Shown here: positions 25,488-33,842 of the stretch, piece after piece
Numbering within the stretch: position 1 is the first letter of the stretch
How the letters are laid out: each line of letters starts with the position of its first letter
Notes under the pieces: model-generated
Database searches by the model: none
What the model was told of the DNA's origin: nothing
Seen by the model: the letters and a program-made list of their open reading frames with translations, nothing else
Source: Caulobacter sp. SLTY
Lineage (GTDB): Bacteria > Pseudomonadota > Alphaproteobacteria > Caulobacterales > Caulobacteraceae
Assembly (NCBI RefSeq): GCF_009905535.1
Contig: NZ_JAAALA010000019.1
Coordinates: 1-64,000 of the forward strand
Direction of reading: 5' to 3'
DNA: 64,000 nucleotides
Made by a program: the position numbers and the translations under genes

Positions 25488-28259
25488 ATGCATCTCGCCA
25501 AACGCCTGCTCGCGGCGACCGCCGTCGCGGCCATCCTCGCCATGCCCGCCGTCGCCCTCGCTCAAGCCAAGCCGAAAGCGGCCGCCGCGGCGCCGGCTCC
25601 GGCCCTGCCCAGCATCGACATCCCCTACACCAAGTTCACCCTGTCCAACGGCCTGACGGTGATCGTTCACGAGGACCACAAGGCCCCCATCGTGGCGGTC
25701 AACATCTGGTACCACGTCGGCTCCAAGAACGAGCCCAAGGGCAAGACCGGCTTCGCCCACCTGTTCGAACACCTGATGTTCAACGGCTCCGAAAACGCCA
25801 ACACCGACTGGTTCAAGGCGCTGGAAAAGCTCGGCGCCACCGACATGAACGGAACCACCAACACCGACCGCACCAACTACTTCCAGAACGTGCCTACCGC
25901 CGCCCTGGACCAGGTGCTGTGGCTGGAAAGCGACCGGATGGGCTGGCTGGTCGGCGCCATCGACCAGGCCCGGCTGGATGAACAGCGCGGCGTCGTCCAG
26001 AACGAAAAGCGCCAGGGCCAGAACCAGCCCTACAGCATCGCCTGGGACATCATCACGGCCAGCACCTACGACGCTGACCACCCCTACGGCCACACCGTCA
26101 TCGGCGAGATGGCCGACCTCGACGCCGCCTCCCTGCAGGACGTCAAGGACTGGTTCAAGACCTACTACGGCCCGGCCAACGCCACCCTGGTCCTGGCCGG
26201 CGACATCACCCCGGCCGAAGCCAAGGCCAAGGCGGAAAAGTACTTCGGCAAAATCCCCGCCGGCCCGCCGGTGGCCAAGCAGAAGGTCTGGGTCGCCAAG
26301 CGCACCGGCAGCCAGCGCGCCGAGGTCCAGGACCGCGTCGCCCAGGCCCGTTGGTACCGCGTCTGGAACGTGCCGGAAGGCGGCAGCGCGGATGCCGACT
26401 ATCTGTCCCTGCTGAGCGACGTCCTGTCCTCGGACAAGACCGCCCGCCTCTACAAGCGCCTGGTCTATGAAGACCAGATCGCCACTGGCGTCGGCTCCTT
26501 CCTGGCGGAAGGCGAGATCGGCTCGACCTTCCATATCCAGGTCACCGCCAAGCCGGGCGTGCCGCTCTCCAAGATCGAAGAGGTCGTCGAGGAAGAGCTC
26601 GCAAAGCTGCTGCGCGAGGGCCCCACCCAGGCCGAGCTGAACAAGATCAAGGTCGACCGTTCGGCCGCCTTCGTCCGCGGCGCCGAGCGCATCGGCGGCT
26701 TCGGCGGCAAGTCGGACATCCTGGCCGAGAGCCAGGTGTTCCGCGGCAGCCCGGACGCCTACAAGATCACCCTCGAGCGCTGGAAGACCGCCACCCCGGC
26801 CGACCTGAAGAAGGCCGCCAACACCTGGCTGACCGACGGCGACTTCACCCTCGACCTGACGCCCTACCCGTTCCAGGAGGCCGCCCTGCCGGAAGGCAAG
26901 CGTGAGCCCGCCCCGCCGGTCGGCGCCATCGCCGCCCCGGCCTTCGACAAGTACGAGACCGCGACCCTGTCGAACAGCATGAAGGTGATGCTGGCCCGCC
27001 GCACCGCCGTGCCGGTGGTCGAGCTGCAGATGATCTTCCCGACCGGTTTCGTCGGCCAGCCGGCCGAGGACCGCTCGGTCGCCGGCCTGGCCATGGGCAT
27101 GCTGGACGAGGGCGCCGGCAAGCGCGACGCCCTGACCATCAGCCGCCAGCAGTCCGAACTGGGCGCCACGCTGTCGACCGGTGCCGGTCCGCTGTTCTCG
27201 TCGGTCGGGCTGTCGTCGCTGAAGACCAACCTGGATCCCTCGCTCGACCTGATGGCCGACGTGGTCCTGCGGCCGACCTTCCCCGAGGCCGAGCTGGACC
27301 GCCTGCGCAAGCTGGAGGTCGCCGCCCTGCAGCGGGCCAAGCAACAGCCAGGCGCCATCGCCTCGCGGGTGCTGCAAAACAAGGTCTTCGGCGAGACCCA
27401 CCCCAACGGGATCCTGGTCACCGAACAGACGATCAACAGCGTCACCCGTGAAGACCTGGTCGCCTTCCACCAGCGCCAGCTGAACCCGAACGGGGCCATG
27501 ATCGTGGCCGTCGGCGACATCACCCTGCCGGAACTGACCGCAAAGCTGGAGGCCCGCTTCGGCGGCTGGAAGTCGCCCACCGCGGCGACCCGCGCCCAGG
27601 TGCCGCCCTTCGCCTCAGCCCCGCGCGCCATCTATCTGGTCGACAAGCCCGGCGCCCAGCAGACCACCATCATGGCCGCCATCCCGGCCGCCCCGCGGGA
27701 CGAAAGCGACGAGCGGGCCGTCGAGCTGATGAACAATGTGTTCGGCGGGGCCTTCGTCAGCCGCCTGAACATGAACCTGCGCGAGGACAAGCACTGGTCC
27801 TACGGCGCCGGCAGCTTCATGAACGGCGCCATCGGCCCCCGCGCTTTCGTGGCCACCGCCGGGGTCCAGACGGACAAGACCAAGGAATCCATGGTCGAGT
27901 TCAAGAAGGAGCTGGACGGCGTGGTCGGCAAGAACCCGATCACCGCCGAGGAGCTGGCCAAGGCCCAGCAGGACATGACCCAGTCCCTGCCCGGTCAATG
28001 GGAAACCGGCGGCGCGGTCCTGGGCTCGCTGTCCAGCCTCTACACCCTGGAGCGCCCGGCCGACTTCTGGGACGGCTACGCCCCCGGCCTGAAGGCCGTC
28101 GACGTAGCCGGCGTCAACGCCGCCGCCAAGAAGGTGATCAAACCCGACCAGATCACCTGGATCGTGGTCGGCGACCGCGCCAAGATCGAAAAGGACCTCA
28201 AGGCCTTGGACTATGGCCCGGTCATCGTGGTCGACGCGGACGGCAAGCCGGTGCGGTAG
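25488..28259 (+). CDS. Exported M16-family zinc peptidase, tandem modules
   Basis: A 923-residue insulinase/pitrilysin-type protein with a cleaved signal (KRLLAATAVAAILAMPAVAL). The active N-terminal half carries the inverted zinc motif HLFEH (FAHLFEHLMFNGS, near residue 87) and a downstream glutamate in VVQNEKR. The second M16 module (from about residue 490, TLSNSMKVMLARRTAVPVVE) lacks HxxEH, as is usual for the non-catalytic half. It is probably a periplasmic oligopeptidase. The ATG at 25488 fits the signal peptide; a frame from 25437 adds an Arg-rich tail. A strong terminator follows. Confidence 0.93.
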   Translation: MHLAKRLLAATAVAAILAMPAVALAQAKPKAAAAAPAPALPSIDIPYTKFTLSNGLTVIVHEDHKAPIVAVNIWYHVGSKNEPKGKTGFAHLFEHLMFNGSENANTDWFKALEKLGATDMNGTTNTDRTNYFQNVPTAALDQVLWLESDRMGWLVGAIDQARLDEQRGVVQNEKRQGQNQPYSIAWDIITASTYDADHPYGHTVIGEMADLDAASLQDVKDWFKTYYGPANATLVLAGDITPAEAKAKAEKYFGKIPAGPPVAKQKVWVAKRTGSQRAEVQDRVAQARWYRVWNVPEGGSADADYLSLLSDVLSSDKTARLYKRLVYEDQIATGVGSFLAEGEIGSTFHIQVTAKPGVPLSKIEEVVEEELAKLLREGPTQAELNKIKVDRSAAFVRGAERIGGFGGKSDILAESQVFRGSPDAYKITLERWKTATPADLKKAANTWLTDGDFTLDLTPYPFQEAALPEGKREPAPPVGAIAAPAFDKYETATLSNSMKVMLARRTAVPVVELQMIFPTGFVGQPAEDRSVAGLAMGMLDEGAGKRDALTISRQQSELGATLSTGAGPLFSSVGLSSLKTNLDPSLDLMADVVLRPTFPEAELDRLRKLEVAALQRAKQQPGAIASRVLQNKVFGETHPNGILVTEQTINSVTREDLVAFHQRQLNPNGAMIVAVGDITLPELTAKLEARFGGWKSPTAATRAQVPPFASAPRAIYLVDKPGAQQTTIMAAIPAAPRDESDERAVELMNNVFGGAFVSRLNMNLREDKHWSYGAGSFMNGAIGPRAFVATAGVQTDKTKESMVEFKKELDGVVGKNPITAEELAKAQQDMTQSLPGQWETGGAVLGSLSSLYTLERPADFWDGYAPGLKAVDVAGVNAAAKKVIKPDQITWIVVGDRAKIEKDLKALDYGPVIVVDADGKPVR

Positions 28260-28283
28260 CGCTGGGCGCCAGCTCCAAAAGCG

Positions 28284-28319
28284 AAAGCCGGCCCCGCAAC
28301 GGGCCGGCTTTTTCTTTTT
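28284..28319 (+). terminator. Intrinsic terminator of the M16 peptidase gene
   Basis: An 11-bp perfect stem (AAAGCCGGCCC at 28284-28294 with GGGCCGGCTTT at 28301-28311) is followed by TTTCTTTTT. Confidence 0.92.
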
Positions 28320-28353
28320 CCTTCTCCCGCTTGCCGGGAGCAGGACCGAGACT

Positions 28354-28656
28354 TCACCCCATCCCCTCCACCAGCCGCTTCATCGCATCCAGATACGCCG
28401 TGAACGCCTTCCGCCCGGCCTCGGTCAGGCTCACCTTGGTGAGCGGCTTGCGATCGACGAAGCTCTTGTCGATCGCCACATACCCCGCGTCCTCCAGCTT
28501 CCGCAGGTGGGCCGACAGGTTGCCGTCGGTCGCTCCCAGCCGGGCCTTCAGCCCGTTGAAGTCCGCCGAGTCCGCCCCCGACAGGAAGGCCATGATGCCC
28601 AACCGGATACGGCCGTGGATCACCTCGTCGATCTTCTCGATATCGAAGTCGTCCAT
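28354..28656 (-). CDS. Small winged-helix transcriptional regulator (HTH_34-like)
   Basis: A 100-residue single-domain regulator: IDEVIHGRIRLGIMAFLSG, FNGLKARLGATDGNLSAHLR as recognition helix, KLEDAGYVAIDKSF as wing, then LTEAGRKAFTAYLDAM. The pattern matches the PF13601-type winged helix often encoded next to a small membrane protein. GAGGAG precedes the ATG at 28656 by eight bases (a GTG at 28659 is possible). It lies 33 bases downstream of the membrane-protein gene, probably in one operon controlled by the palindrome at 29371. Confidence 0.87.
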   Translation of the reverse strand: MDDFDIEKIDEVIHGRIRLGIMAFLSGADSADFNGLKARLGATDGNLSAHLRKLEDAGYVAIDKSFVDRKPLTKVSLTEAGRKAFTAYLDAMKRLVEGMG

Positions 28657-28689
28657 CACGCGGACTCCTCAAGCCTGTTCAGGGTTCGC

Positions 28690-29316
28690 TCAGATTGTTT
28701 CCGCCGGCTCCTGCCGCATCAGGATCACCCCCGGCACGAAGGCCAGCAGGATCAGCGCCGCGGCATAGGCCAGCATCTGCATCGGGTGACTGGTAAGAAG
28801 CCCCATGAGCACCGCCCCGGCGAACGAGCCCAGCGCCACCAGCCGGATCCAGCCCTTGCCGGTGAGGTCGGCCGCCACCGTCCAGGCGGCGCCGTACAGC
28901 GCCAGGATCATCACCGGGAAGATGTAGAAGACCCCGGAGTTCTTGGTCGTGTAGCCGATGGCCAGCATCCCCAGGAAGACGGTGAAGATCGCGAACCCGA
29001 CCGCCGACCAGGCCGACCCGGTCGCCTTGTTCACCACCGAGTTGGCGCCCGCCTGGGTCCGCGTCCGCCGGACCAGCAGCGTGCAGAGGATGCCGAAGAT
29101 GACCCCGGCGCCGACCCAGGTTCCCATCAGGAACCAGGGGCTGACCCGCAGGATCTCGGACTGGATCAGCCAATGGATCACCGACGCGAGCCCGAAGATC
29201 AGCCCGGCCGCGGCGCTGATCCCGCCGCCCAGCATCGGAACCTGGCTGCCCTCCTCGGCGAGCGCCCGCATAAAGGCGATGTCGTCCCGCACCGACTGAA
29301 GCTGTTCCTTGGTCAT
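28690..29316 (-). CDS. Six-helix membrane protein paired with an HTH regulator
   Basis: The 208-residue protein has a short cytoplasmic start (TKEQLQSVRDDIAFMRALAE). About six hydrophobic segments follow, in three hairpins (GISAAAGLIFGLASVIHWLI, WVGAGVIFGILCTLLV, FAIFTVFLGMLAIGY and so on). No enzymatic motif is visible. The ATG at 29316 has GGGAG eight bases before it. Its function is unknown; the constant pairing with a small winged-helix gene suggests a co-regulated membrane response. Confidence 0.8.
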   Translation of the reverse strand: MTKEQLQSVRDDIAFMRALAEEGSQVPMLGGGISAAAGLIFGLASVIHWLIQSEILRVSPWFLMGTWVGAGVIFGILCTLLVRRTRTQAGANSVVNKATGSAWSAVGFAIFTVFLGMLAIGYTTKNSGVFYIFPVMILALYGAAWTVAADLTGKGWIRLVALGSFAGAVLMGLLTSHPMQMLAYAAALILLAFVPGVILMRQEPAETI

Positions 29317-29370
29317 GACGTCAGGCTCCCTGGCCCAAAAGGTCTCTCGTTGAGGCGTGGATACCCGATT

Positions 29371-29389
29371 CACTTTGCATTGTAAAGTG
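29371..29389 (-). promoter_or_regulatory. Candidate operator CACTTTGCATTGTAAAGTG
   Basis: A 19-bp near-perfect palindrome (one mismatched pair around the central T) lies 55 bases upstream of the membrane-protein/HTH operon. It is AT-rich against a GC-rich background. It is a natural binding site for the winged-helix product of the same operon, though that is inference. Confidence 0.6.
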
Positions 29390-29454
29390 CTTTCTAATGA
29401 GGCGCTGCGAGCCGCCCGTTGCCCCCCGTCAAACCCCACGCAACACTGACCCCC

Positions 29455-29775
29455 GTGACCCTCGAAGACGCCCTCGCCATCCGCTTCGCCTTCGAGTCCC
29501 GCATCATCACTTGGCGCGGCCCCTCACCCTTCTTCTTCGCCCCCATCCCGACGCCCCAGTCCGACACCATCCGCCAGGCCGCCCGCGCCGTCTCCTACGG
29601 CTGGGGCGTCATCCCGGTCGAGGCCACCATCGGCGACACCGTCTTCACCACCTCCCTGTTCCCCAAGGACGACGCCTACCTCCTCCCGCTGAAGGACGCC
29701 GTCCGCCGCCAAGCCAACATCACCGCCGGCGACGTGATCGCGGTCACCATGAACCTCCGCCCGCCGAGGCGTTAG
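29455..29775 (+). CDS. DUF1905-family protein
   Basis: A roughly 106-residue single-domain protein of the DUF1905 family (PF08922), showing FESRIITWRGPSPFFFAPIP, GWGVIPVEATIGDTVF, TSLFPKDDAYLLPLKDAVRR (in parts) and GDVIAVTMNL. Function is unknown; the fold is a small beta barrel. The start is uncertain: a GTG at 29455 or a TTG at 29419, neither with a convincing ribosome-binding site. Confidence 0.72.
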   Translation: MTLEDALAIRFAFESRIITWRGPSPFFFAPIPTPQSDTIRQAARAVSYGWGVIPVEATIGDTVFTTSLFPKDDAYLLPLKDAVRRQANITAGDVIAVTMNLRPPRR

Positions 29776-29788
29776 ACCGCCCCCCACG

Positions 29789-29958
29789 GATGTCATCCTT
29801 CGGCCGCCCGCAGGGCGGACCGGAGGACCCACGGCGAGGGCGGAACCGCTTGGAGCCCACAGGCGTCATCGACGGCCGCTCGTCCTCTGCAGCCGCCATG
29901 CGCCAAGCCGACGGGTGGGTCCTCCGGTCCGGGCTCCGCACGGCCGAAGGATGACATC
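29789..29958. repeat. 44-bp-arm imperfect inverted repeat
   Basis: GATGTCATCCTTCGGCCG (29789-29806) pairs perfectly with 29941-29958, and GGACCGGAGGACCCAC (29817-29832) with 29915-29930. Between them lies a less matched GC block. It occupies most of the DUF1905 to GST gap and repeats the nested-arm architecture of the elements at 3519 and 16074. Confidence 0.85.
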
Positions 29959-30035
29959 GGAGGGGCGCGAAAAGGCTTTGCTTGACCCGCCGTCCGTCCG
30001 CCTAGGATGCGTCAAAAGAACGAGGAACCGCCCGC

Positions 30036-30941
30036 ATGACCCCCATCCTGCATCACTTCGACGCCTCCCCCTTCTCGGAGAAGGTCCGCCTCCTCTTTGG
30101 TCTGAAATCCATCGCCTGGCAGTCGGTAGAGATCCCCTCCCTGATGCCCAAGCCCGACTATGTCCCGCTGACCGGCGGCTACCGCCGCACCCCCTCGATG
30201 CAGATCGGCGCCGACGTCTACTGCGACACCCAGGTCATCCTCGCCGAGCTCGAGGCCCGCTACCCCGAGCCGCCCGCCGCCACCGGCCTCGACTGGGCGA
30301 TCAACCTCTGGGCCGACCGCCAGTTCTTCCAGACCACCGTGCCGATCATCTTCGGCGAGCTTGGCGAACACGTCCCCGCCGACTTCATCAAGGACCGTGA
30401 GGCCCTCTCCGGCCGCCCGTTCGACGTCGCCGCGATGAAGGCCGCCGCCGCACCCCTGTCCAGCCAGTGGCGCGCCCAGGCCGCCTGGATCGAGGGCCAG
30501 CTGGCCACCGCCCCCTGGCTCTCCGGCCAGGCGCCTGGCCTCGCCGACATCGCTGCGTACATGAATGTCTGGTTCCTCGGTCGGAACCTGCCGGCCATGC
30601 TCGACCGCCTGACTGACGGCATGCCCGGTCTGGCCGACTGGCGCGCGCGGGTCGCCGCCATCGGCCACGGCGATTTCAAGACGCTCTCAGGCCCCGAGGC
30701 CCTGGCCATCGCCAAGGCCGCCGAGCCCGGCGAGCCTCCGCCGCACGACGCGGCCAATCCCCAACTGCTCTCGCCGGGCGCCGAGGTCACCGTCATGGCT
30801 GATGACTATGGCCGCGACCCGGTGCGCGGAACCCTGGTCGCCGCCGCCCTGGACCGCACGGTCATCGCCCGCGAAGACCCGGCCGTCGGCAAGGTCCATG
30901 TCCACTTCCCGAAGACGGGGTACCTGGTCTTTCCGGGGTAA
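30036..30941 (+). CDS. Glutathione S-transferase family protein with C-terminal extension
   Basis: The 301-residue product starts with a GST thioredoxin-like domain (ILHHFDASPFSEKVRLLFGL; RTPSMQIGADVYCDTQVILA in parts). An all-helical domain to about residue 225 (PWLSGQAPGLADIAAYMNVW) follows. An extra module of about 75 residues at the C-terminus (GAEVTVMADDYGRDPVRGTL, then a KVHVHFPKTGYLVFP ending) looks like a small beta domain. Ser rather than Cys is at the usual catalytic position. The substrate is unknown. Confidence 0.86.
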   Translation: MTPILHHFDASPFSEKVRLLFGLKSIAWQSVEIPSLMPKPDYVPLTGGYRRTPSMQIGADVYCDTQVILAELEARYPEPPAATGLDWAINLWADRQFFQTTVPIIFGELGEHVPADFIKDREALSGRPFDVAAMKAAAAPLSSQWRAQAAWIEGQLATAPWLSGQAPGLADIAAYMNVWFLGRNLPAMLDRLTDGMPGLADWRARVAAIGHGDFKTLSGPEALAIAKAAEPGEPPPHDAANPQLLSPGAEVTVMADDYGRDPVRGTLVAAALDRTVIAREDPAVGKVHVHFPKTGYLVFPG

Positions 30942-30944
30942 GCC

Positions 30945-32741
30945 CTACAGCTTGAACCCGCCCTCCTGGAGCTTGGTGAAGCTGGCCTTGGTCAGCTTCA
31001 CATAGGCCTTTTTCAGCGGGTTCTTGAAATAGATCGGGTCCTTGGTCCGCGTCGGGTCGAAGCCGTCCTCGACGAGGTCCACCTTGCGATACTTGAACGT
31101 GCCCGTGGTCTCGATCTGACGCTGCAACCGCAGGAACAGCGGTTGCGCGTAGCTGGGCATATCCGCCTCGATCCTCGCGTAGAGCACTTCCGGATCGAAG
31201 CTGTCGTCCACGGTCAGGGCTGCCATGCCCGCGCGGCCGTCCTGGCCCGGCACCTCGACGCCATAGACGTTGGCTTCCAGCACCCCCGGCGCCTGGGCCA
31301 ACTGCTCGGCGACCTCGGCGGTGGAGACGTTCTCTCCCTTCCAACGGAAGGTGTCGCCGATGCGGTCGACGAAATAGATGTATCCATCCTCGTCCCGGCG
31401 CATCAGGTCGCCGGTGCGGAACCAGGCGTCGCCTTTCTCAAAGACGTCGCGGAGGATCTTCTTCTCGGTCGCCGCCTTGTCGGCATAGCCGGTGAAGCTG
31501 GTGCGCACGTCGCTGGCGTCGATCTTGCCGATACATTCGCCGACCTGGCCGGCGCCGCACTCGATGCACAGGCCGTTCGGTCCGCGGATCGGCTGTTCGG
31601 TCTCTACGTCGAACTGGACGATGCGGGCGTTGACCTTCTTCTTCAGCCAGTTGGGGATTCGCCCGATGGCCCCCACCGTGCCGTCCCAGTTGAAGGTCGA
31701 CACATTGCCCTCGGTCGCGCCGTAGAACTCCAGCACATCGGGAATGGCGAACCGCTCGACCATCTCGGCCCAGACATCGCCCCGCAGGCCATTGCCAAAG
31801 GCCAGCCGCAACTTGTGAGACCGCTCCTCTGGATGCGGCGGCGCGTTGACCAGGTATCGGCATAGCTCACCGATATAGACGAACATGGTGCAGCCCTCGG
31901 CCGCGATATCGCTCCAGAAATGGGTGGCCGAGAACTTGCGCTTCAGCACGATCGAGCCGCCGGTCAGCAGCGCCGCCCCCATGGCGCACATGCCCCCGGT
32001 GGCGTGGTAAAGCGGCAGGGTCTGGTAGATGCGGTCGGTCTTCACCGCACCGGTCGCCCCGGCGAACCCCCGCATGTAGAGTTGGGCCCGCATGTGGTTG
32101 ATGCGCGCCGCCTTGGGCAGGCCGGTGGTGCCGCTGGTGTAGATGTAGAGCGCCGTATCCTTGGCCCGCAGGTCGCCCCGCGCGCTCTGGCGGTCGGGGC
32201 GAAGCTGGCTGCAGCTCTTCAGCGCCGTGACCAGGTCGCGCCGCTCACCCACCACCGGCCCCAGGGTCCACTGGTTCATATGCCGACCAAGCTGGTCCTT
32301 CACCGCCTCGAACATCGGCGAGGTTTCGGCATCCACCAGACAGTGCATGGCGCCGGAGATGTTCAGGCAATGGGCCAGCGCCGGGCCGGTCAGATTGTTG
32401 TTGATCAGGGCGGTAGCAACCCCAACCTTGGTCAGGCCATACCATATGGCCAGGTATTCCAGCCGGTTGGGCATGAACAGCGCCACCGTCTGGCCGCGCA
32501 TGATCCCCTGGCCTTTGGCCCAGTGGGCGTAGCGGTTGGCGATCTGGTCCAGTTCGCCATAGGTGACGGTGCGGCCCTCGAAGGTGATCGCCGGCCGGTC
32601 GCGATGGGCGTCGACCGCCTTTTCGAGGTCGTCGCAGATCAGGTTGGGCGACTCGGGCGCGATGGGCTTGACCCATTTGAGGGTCCGACGAAGTCCCTGG
32701 AAGAACTTCCAATCCCGCTTCAGCCGCGCCTGCAGCTTCAT
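30945..32741 (-). CDS. FATP/VLACS-type long-chain acyl-CoA synthetase
   Basis: A 598-residue AMP-forming ligase. The AMP-binding P-loop is YIYTSGTTGLPKAA near residue 200. EFYGATEGN and the FATP signature VDRIGDTFRWKGENVSTAEV (near residue 460) separate it from ordinary FadD. It activates long-chain fatty acids, possibly coupled to uptake at the inner membrane. The ATG at 32741 has GGGGCCAGGCG upstream. It converges with the GST gene at a 3-base gap. Confidence 0.92.
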   Translation of the reverse strand: MKLQARLKRDWKFFQGLRRTLKWVKPIAPESPNLICDDLEKAVDAHRDRPAITFEGRTVTYGELDQIANRYAHWAKGQGIMRGQTVALFMPNRLEYLAIWYGLTKVGVATALINNNLTGPALAHCLNISGAMHCLVDAETSPMFEAVKDQLGRHMNQWTLGPVVGERRDLVTALKSCSQLRPDRQSARGDLRAKDTALYIYTSGTTGLPKAARINHMRAQLYMRGFAGATGAVKTDRIYQTLPLYHATGGMCAMGAALLTGGSIVLKRKFSATHFWSDIAAEGCTMFVYIGELCRYLVNAPPHPEERSHKLRLAFGNGLRGDVWAEMVERFAIPDVLEFYGATEGNVSTFNWDGTVGAIGRIPNWLKKKVNARIVQFDVETEQPIRGPNGLCIECGAGQVGECIGKIDASDVRTSFTGYADKAATEKKILRDVFEKGDAWFRTGDLMRRDEDGYIYFVDRIGDTFRWKGENVSTAEVAEQLAQAPGVLEANVYGVEVPGQDGRAGMAALTVDDSFDPEVLYARIEADMPSYAQPLFLRLQRQIETTGTFKYRKVDLVEDGFDPTRTKDPIYFKNPLKKAYVKLTKASFTKLQEGGFKL

Positions 32742-33116
32742 CGCCTGGCCCCTCCGATATGCATGACAGCAATGCCCGGCGCCCCGAGGTCCGGTCAAGG
32801 CGAGCTTGGCCCAAAGCCCTTGAGGCGGTGTGAACGTGGCGCCGACGCCTCACCTGACAGGCGAGTTTTTTCGCATCCGCCCGGCGAGGGTGCGGCCGAA
32901 ACGTGGCGAGAGGCGAGCAGAATAAAGTCGGTCCTGCGCAAGGTCGGCGCAGGTCGACTTTAGCAGTCGAGGCGAGTGCATTAAGCAACTGCCTGTAAGG
33001 CAAGGGAAATCCAAAGTTTCGGTGGCGCCCGGCGCCCTGCGCTAAAAATAAGCGATGGAACCGGCCAGGGTGAACGCCGTTTCCACTTCCGACCGATAAG
33101 AACAGAGGAGGCTGTC
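32742..33116. other. 375-base divergent intergenic region with hairpins
   Basis: This gap between the acyl-CoA synthetase and the Pro-rich protein holds a weak CGCCT/AGGCG hairpin followed by TTTTTT (32846-32871). It also holds a two-part hairpin at 32924-32961 in which AAAGTCG and CCTGCGC pair with GCGCAGG and CGACTTT. The rest should contain the promoters of both genes. I see no ORF or recognised RNA family. Confidence 0.5.
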
Positions 33117-33785
33117 ATGGCCATTTATCGTGAGACCGCTCGCGGCTTGTTTGGTGGCCCGGAAACCGCTCCGGTCCCTGCCCGCACTCCCCAGAAGCCG
33201 GTGACCCGCACCGCCGCGCCCGTCCAGCCTGGTCCGGCGATGGCTGCCGCCGCGACCGCCGACGCCTCTTCCTTCGCCGCGAAGCCGATGTTCGGCGCTC
33301 CGGCCGGCGAGCGCCGCACGGCCCGTTCGACCTCGTCGCGCAAGCCGCTGATGATCGGCGCCGGTATCGCCGTGGCAGCCCTGGCCGTGGCCGGCATCGC
33401 CTTCGTGACGACCATGGACCGCACCCCAGCCGAGTCGGCGTTGCTGACCACGCCGCCGGCGGCGACGCCCACCCCGGTTCCGGCGCCGACACCCGCGCCG
33501 ATCGTCCCGGCCGAACCGATCCCGGCCCCGCCGGTCGCCAGCACCCCGACGCCCGAAGCGGCCCCGCCGCCGGCGCGCCGCACCGCCAGCGCCCCGGCCC
33601 GCCGCACGGCTCCGGTCCGGAGCGCCCCGGCCGCGACCCCGGCTGAGCCCGTTGCCCCGCCGGCGCCGACCCTCGGCGCCCCGGCTACGGTGACCCTGAC
33701 TCCGGCGACCCCGGCGGCCCCGCCGATCGTCACCCCTGAACCGGCTCCGGTCCCGGCCCCCGTGCCCGAGCCCGTGCCGCAGTAA
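33117..33785 (+). CDS. Membrane-anchored proline/alanine-rich protein
   Basis: The 222-residue protein is of unknown function. An N-terminal cytoplasmic part of about 75 residues is followed by one transmembrane helix (LMIGAGIAVAALAVAGIAF, residues about 79-97). A roughly 120-residue tail of Pro, Ala, Thr and Val comes next, with PARRTA-type basic repeats (near 152-168), and the protein ends PAPVPAPVPEPVPQ. The extended tail could reach across the periplasm. AGAGGAGG seven bases before the ATG is a strong ribosome-binding site, and a terminator follows. Confidence 0.8.
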   Translation: MAIYRETARGLFGGPETAPVPARTPQKPVTRTAAPVQPGPAMAAAATADASSFAAKPMFGAPAGERRTARSTSSRKPLMIGAGIAVAALAVAGIAFVTTMDRTPAESALLTTPPAATPTPVPAPTPAPIVPAEPIPAPPVASTPTPEAAPPPARRTASAPARRTAPVRSAPAATPAEPVAPPAPTLGAPATVTLTPATPAAPPIVTPEPAPVPAPVPEPVPQ

Positions 33786-33806
33786 GCTTAATCTCCCGAA
33801 ATGACT

Positions 33807-33838
33807 GGGGCGGCTCCTTCCGGAGCCGCCCCTTTCTT
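33807..33838 (+). terminator. Intrinsic terminator after the Pro-rich protein gene
   Basis: An 11-bp perfect stem (GGGGCGGCTCC at 33807-33817 with GGAGCCGCCCC at 33822-33832) and loop TTCC are followed by TTTCTT. Confidence 0.88.
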
Positions 33839-33842
33839 CGTT

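Noticed and set aside
24210-27470. 1086-residue open frame on the minus strand
   Set aside because: It lies antisense to bioB and the M16 peptidase, both with clear family motifs. Its composition (runs of Gly, Val, Asp, Leu, Gln, His) is that of a shadow frame in GC-rich DNA.
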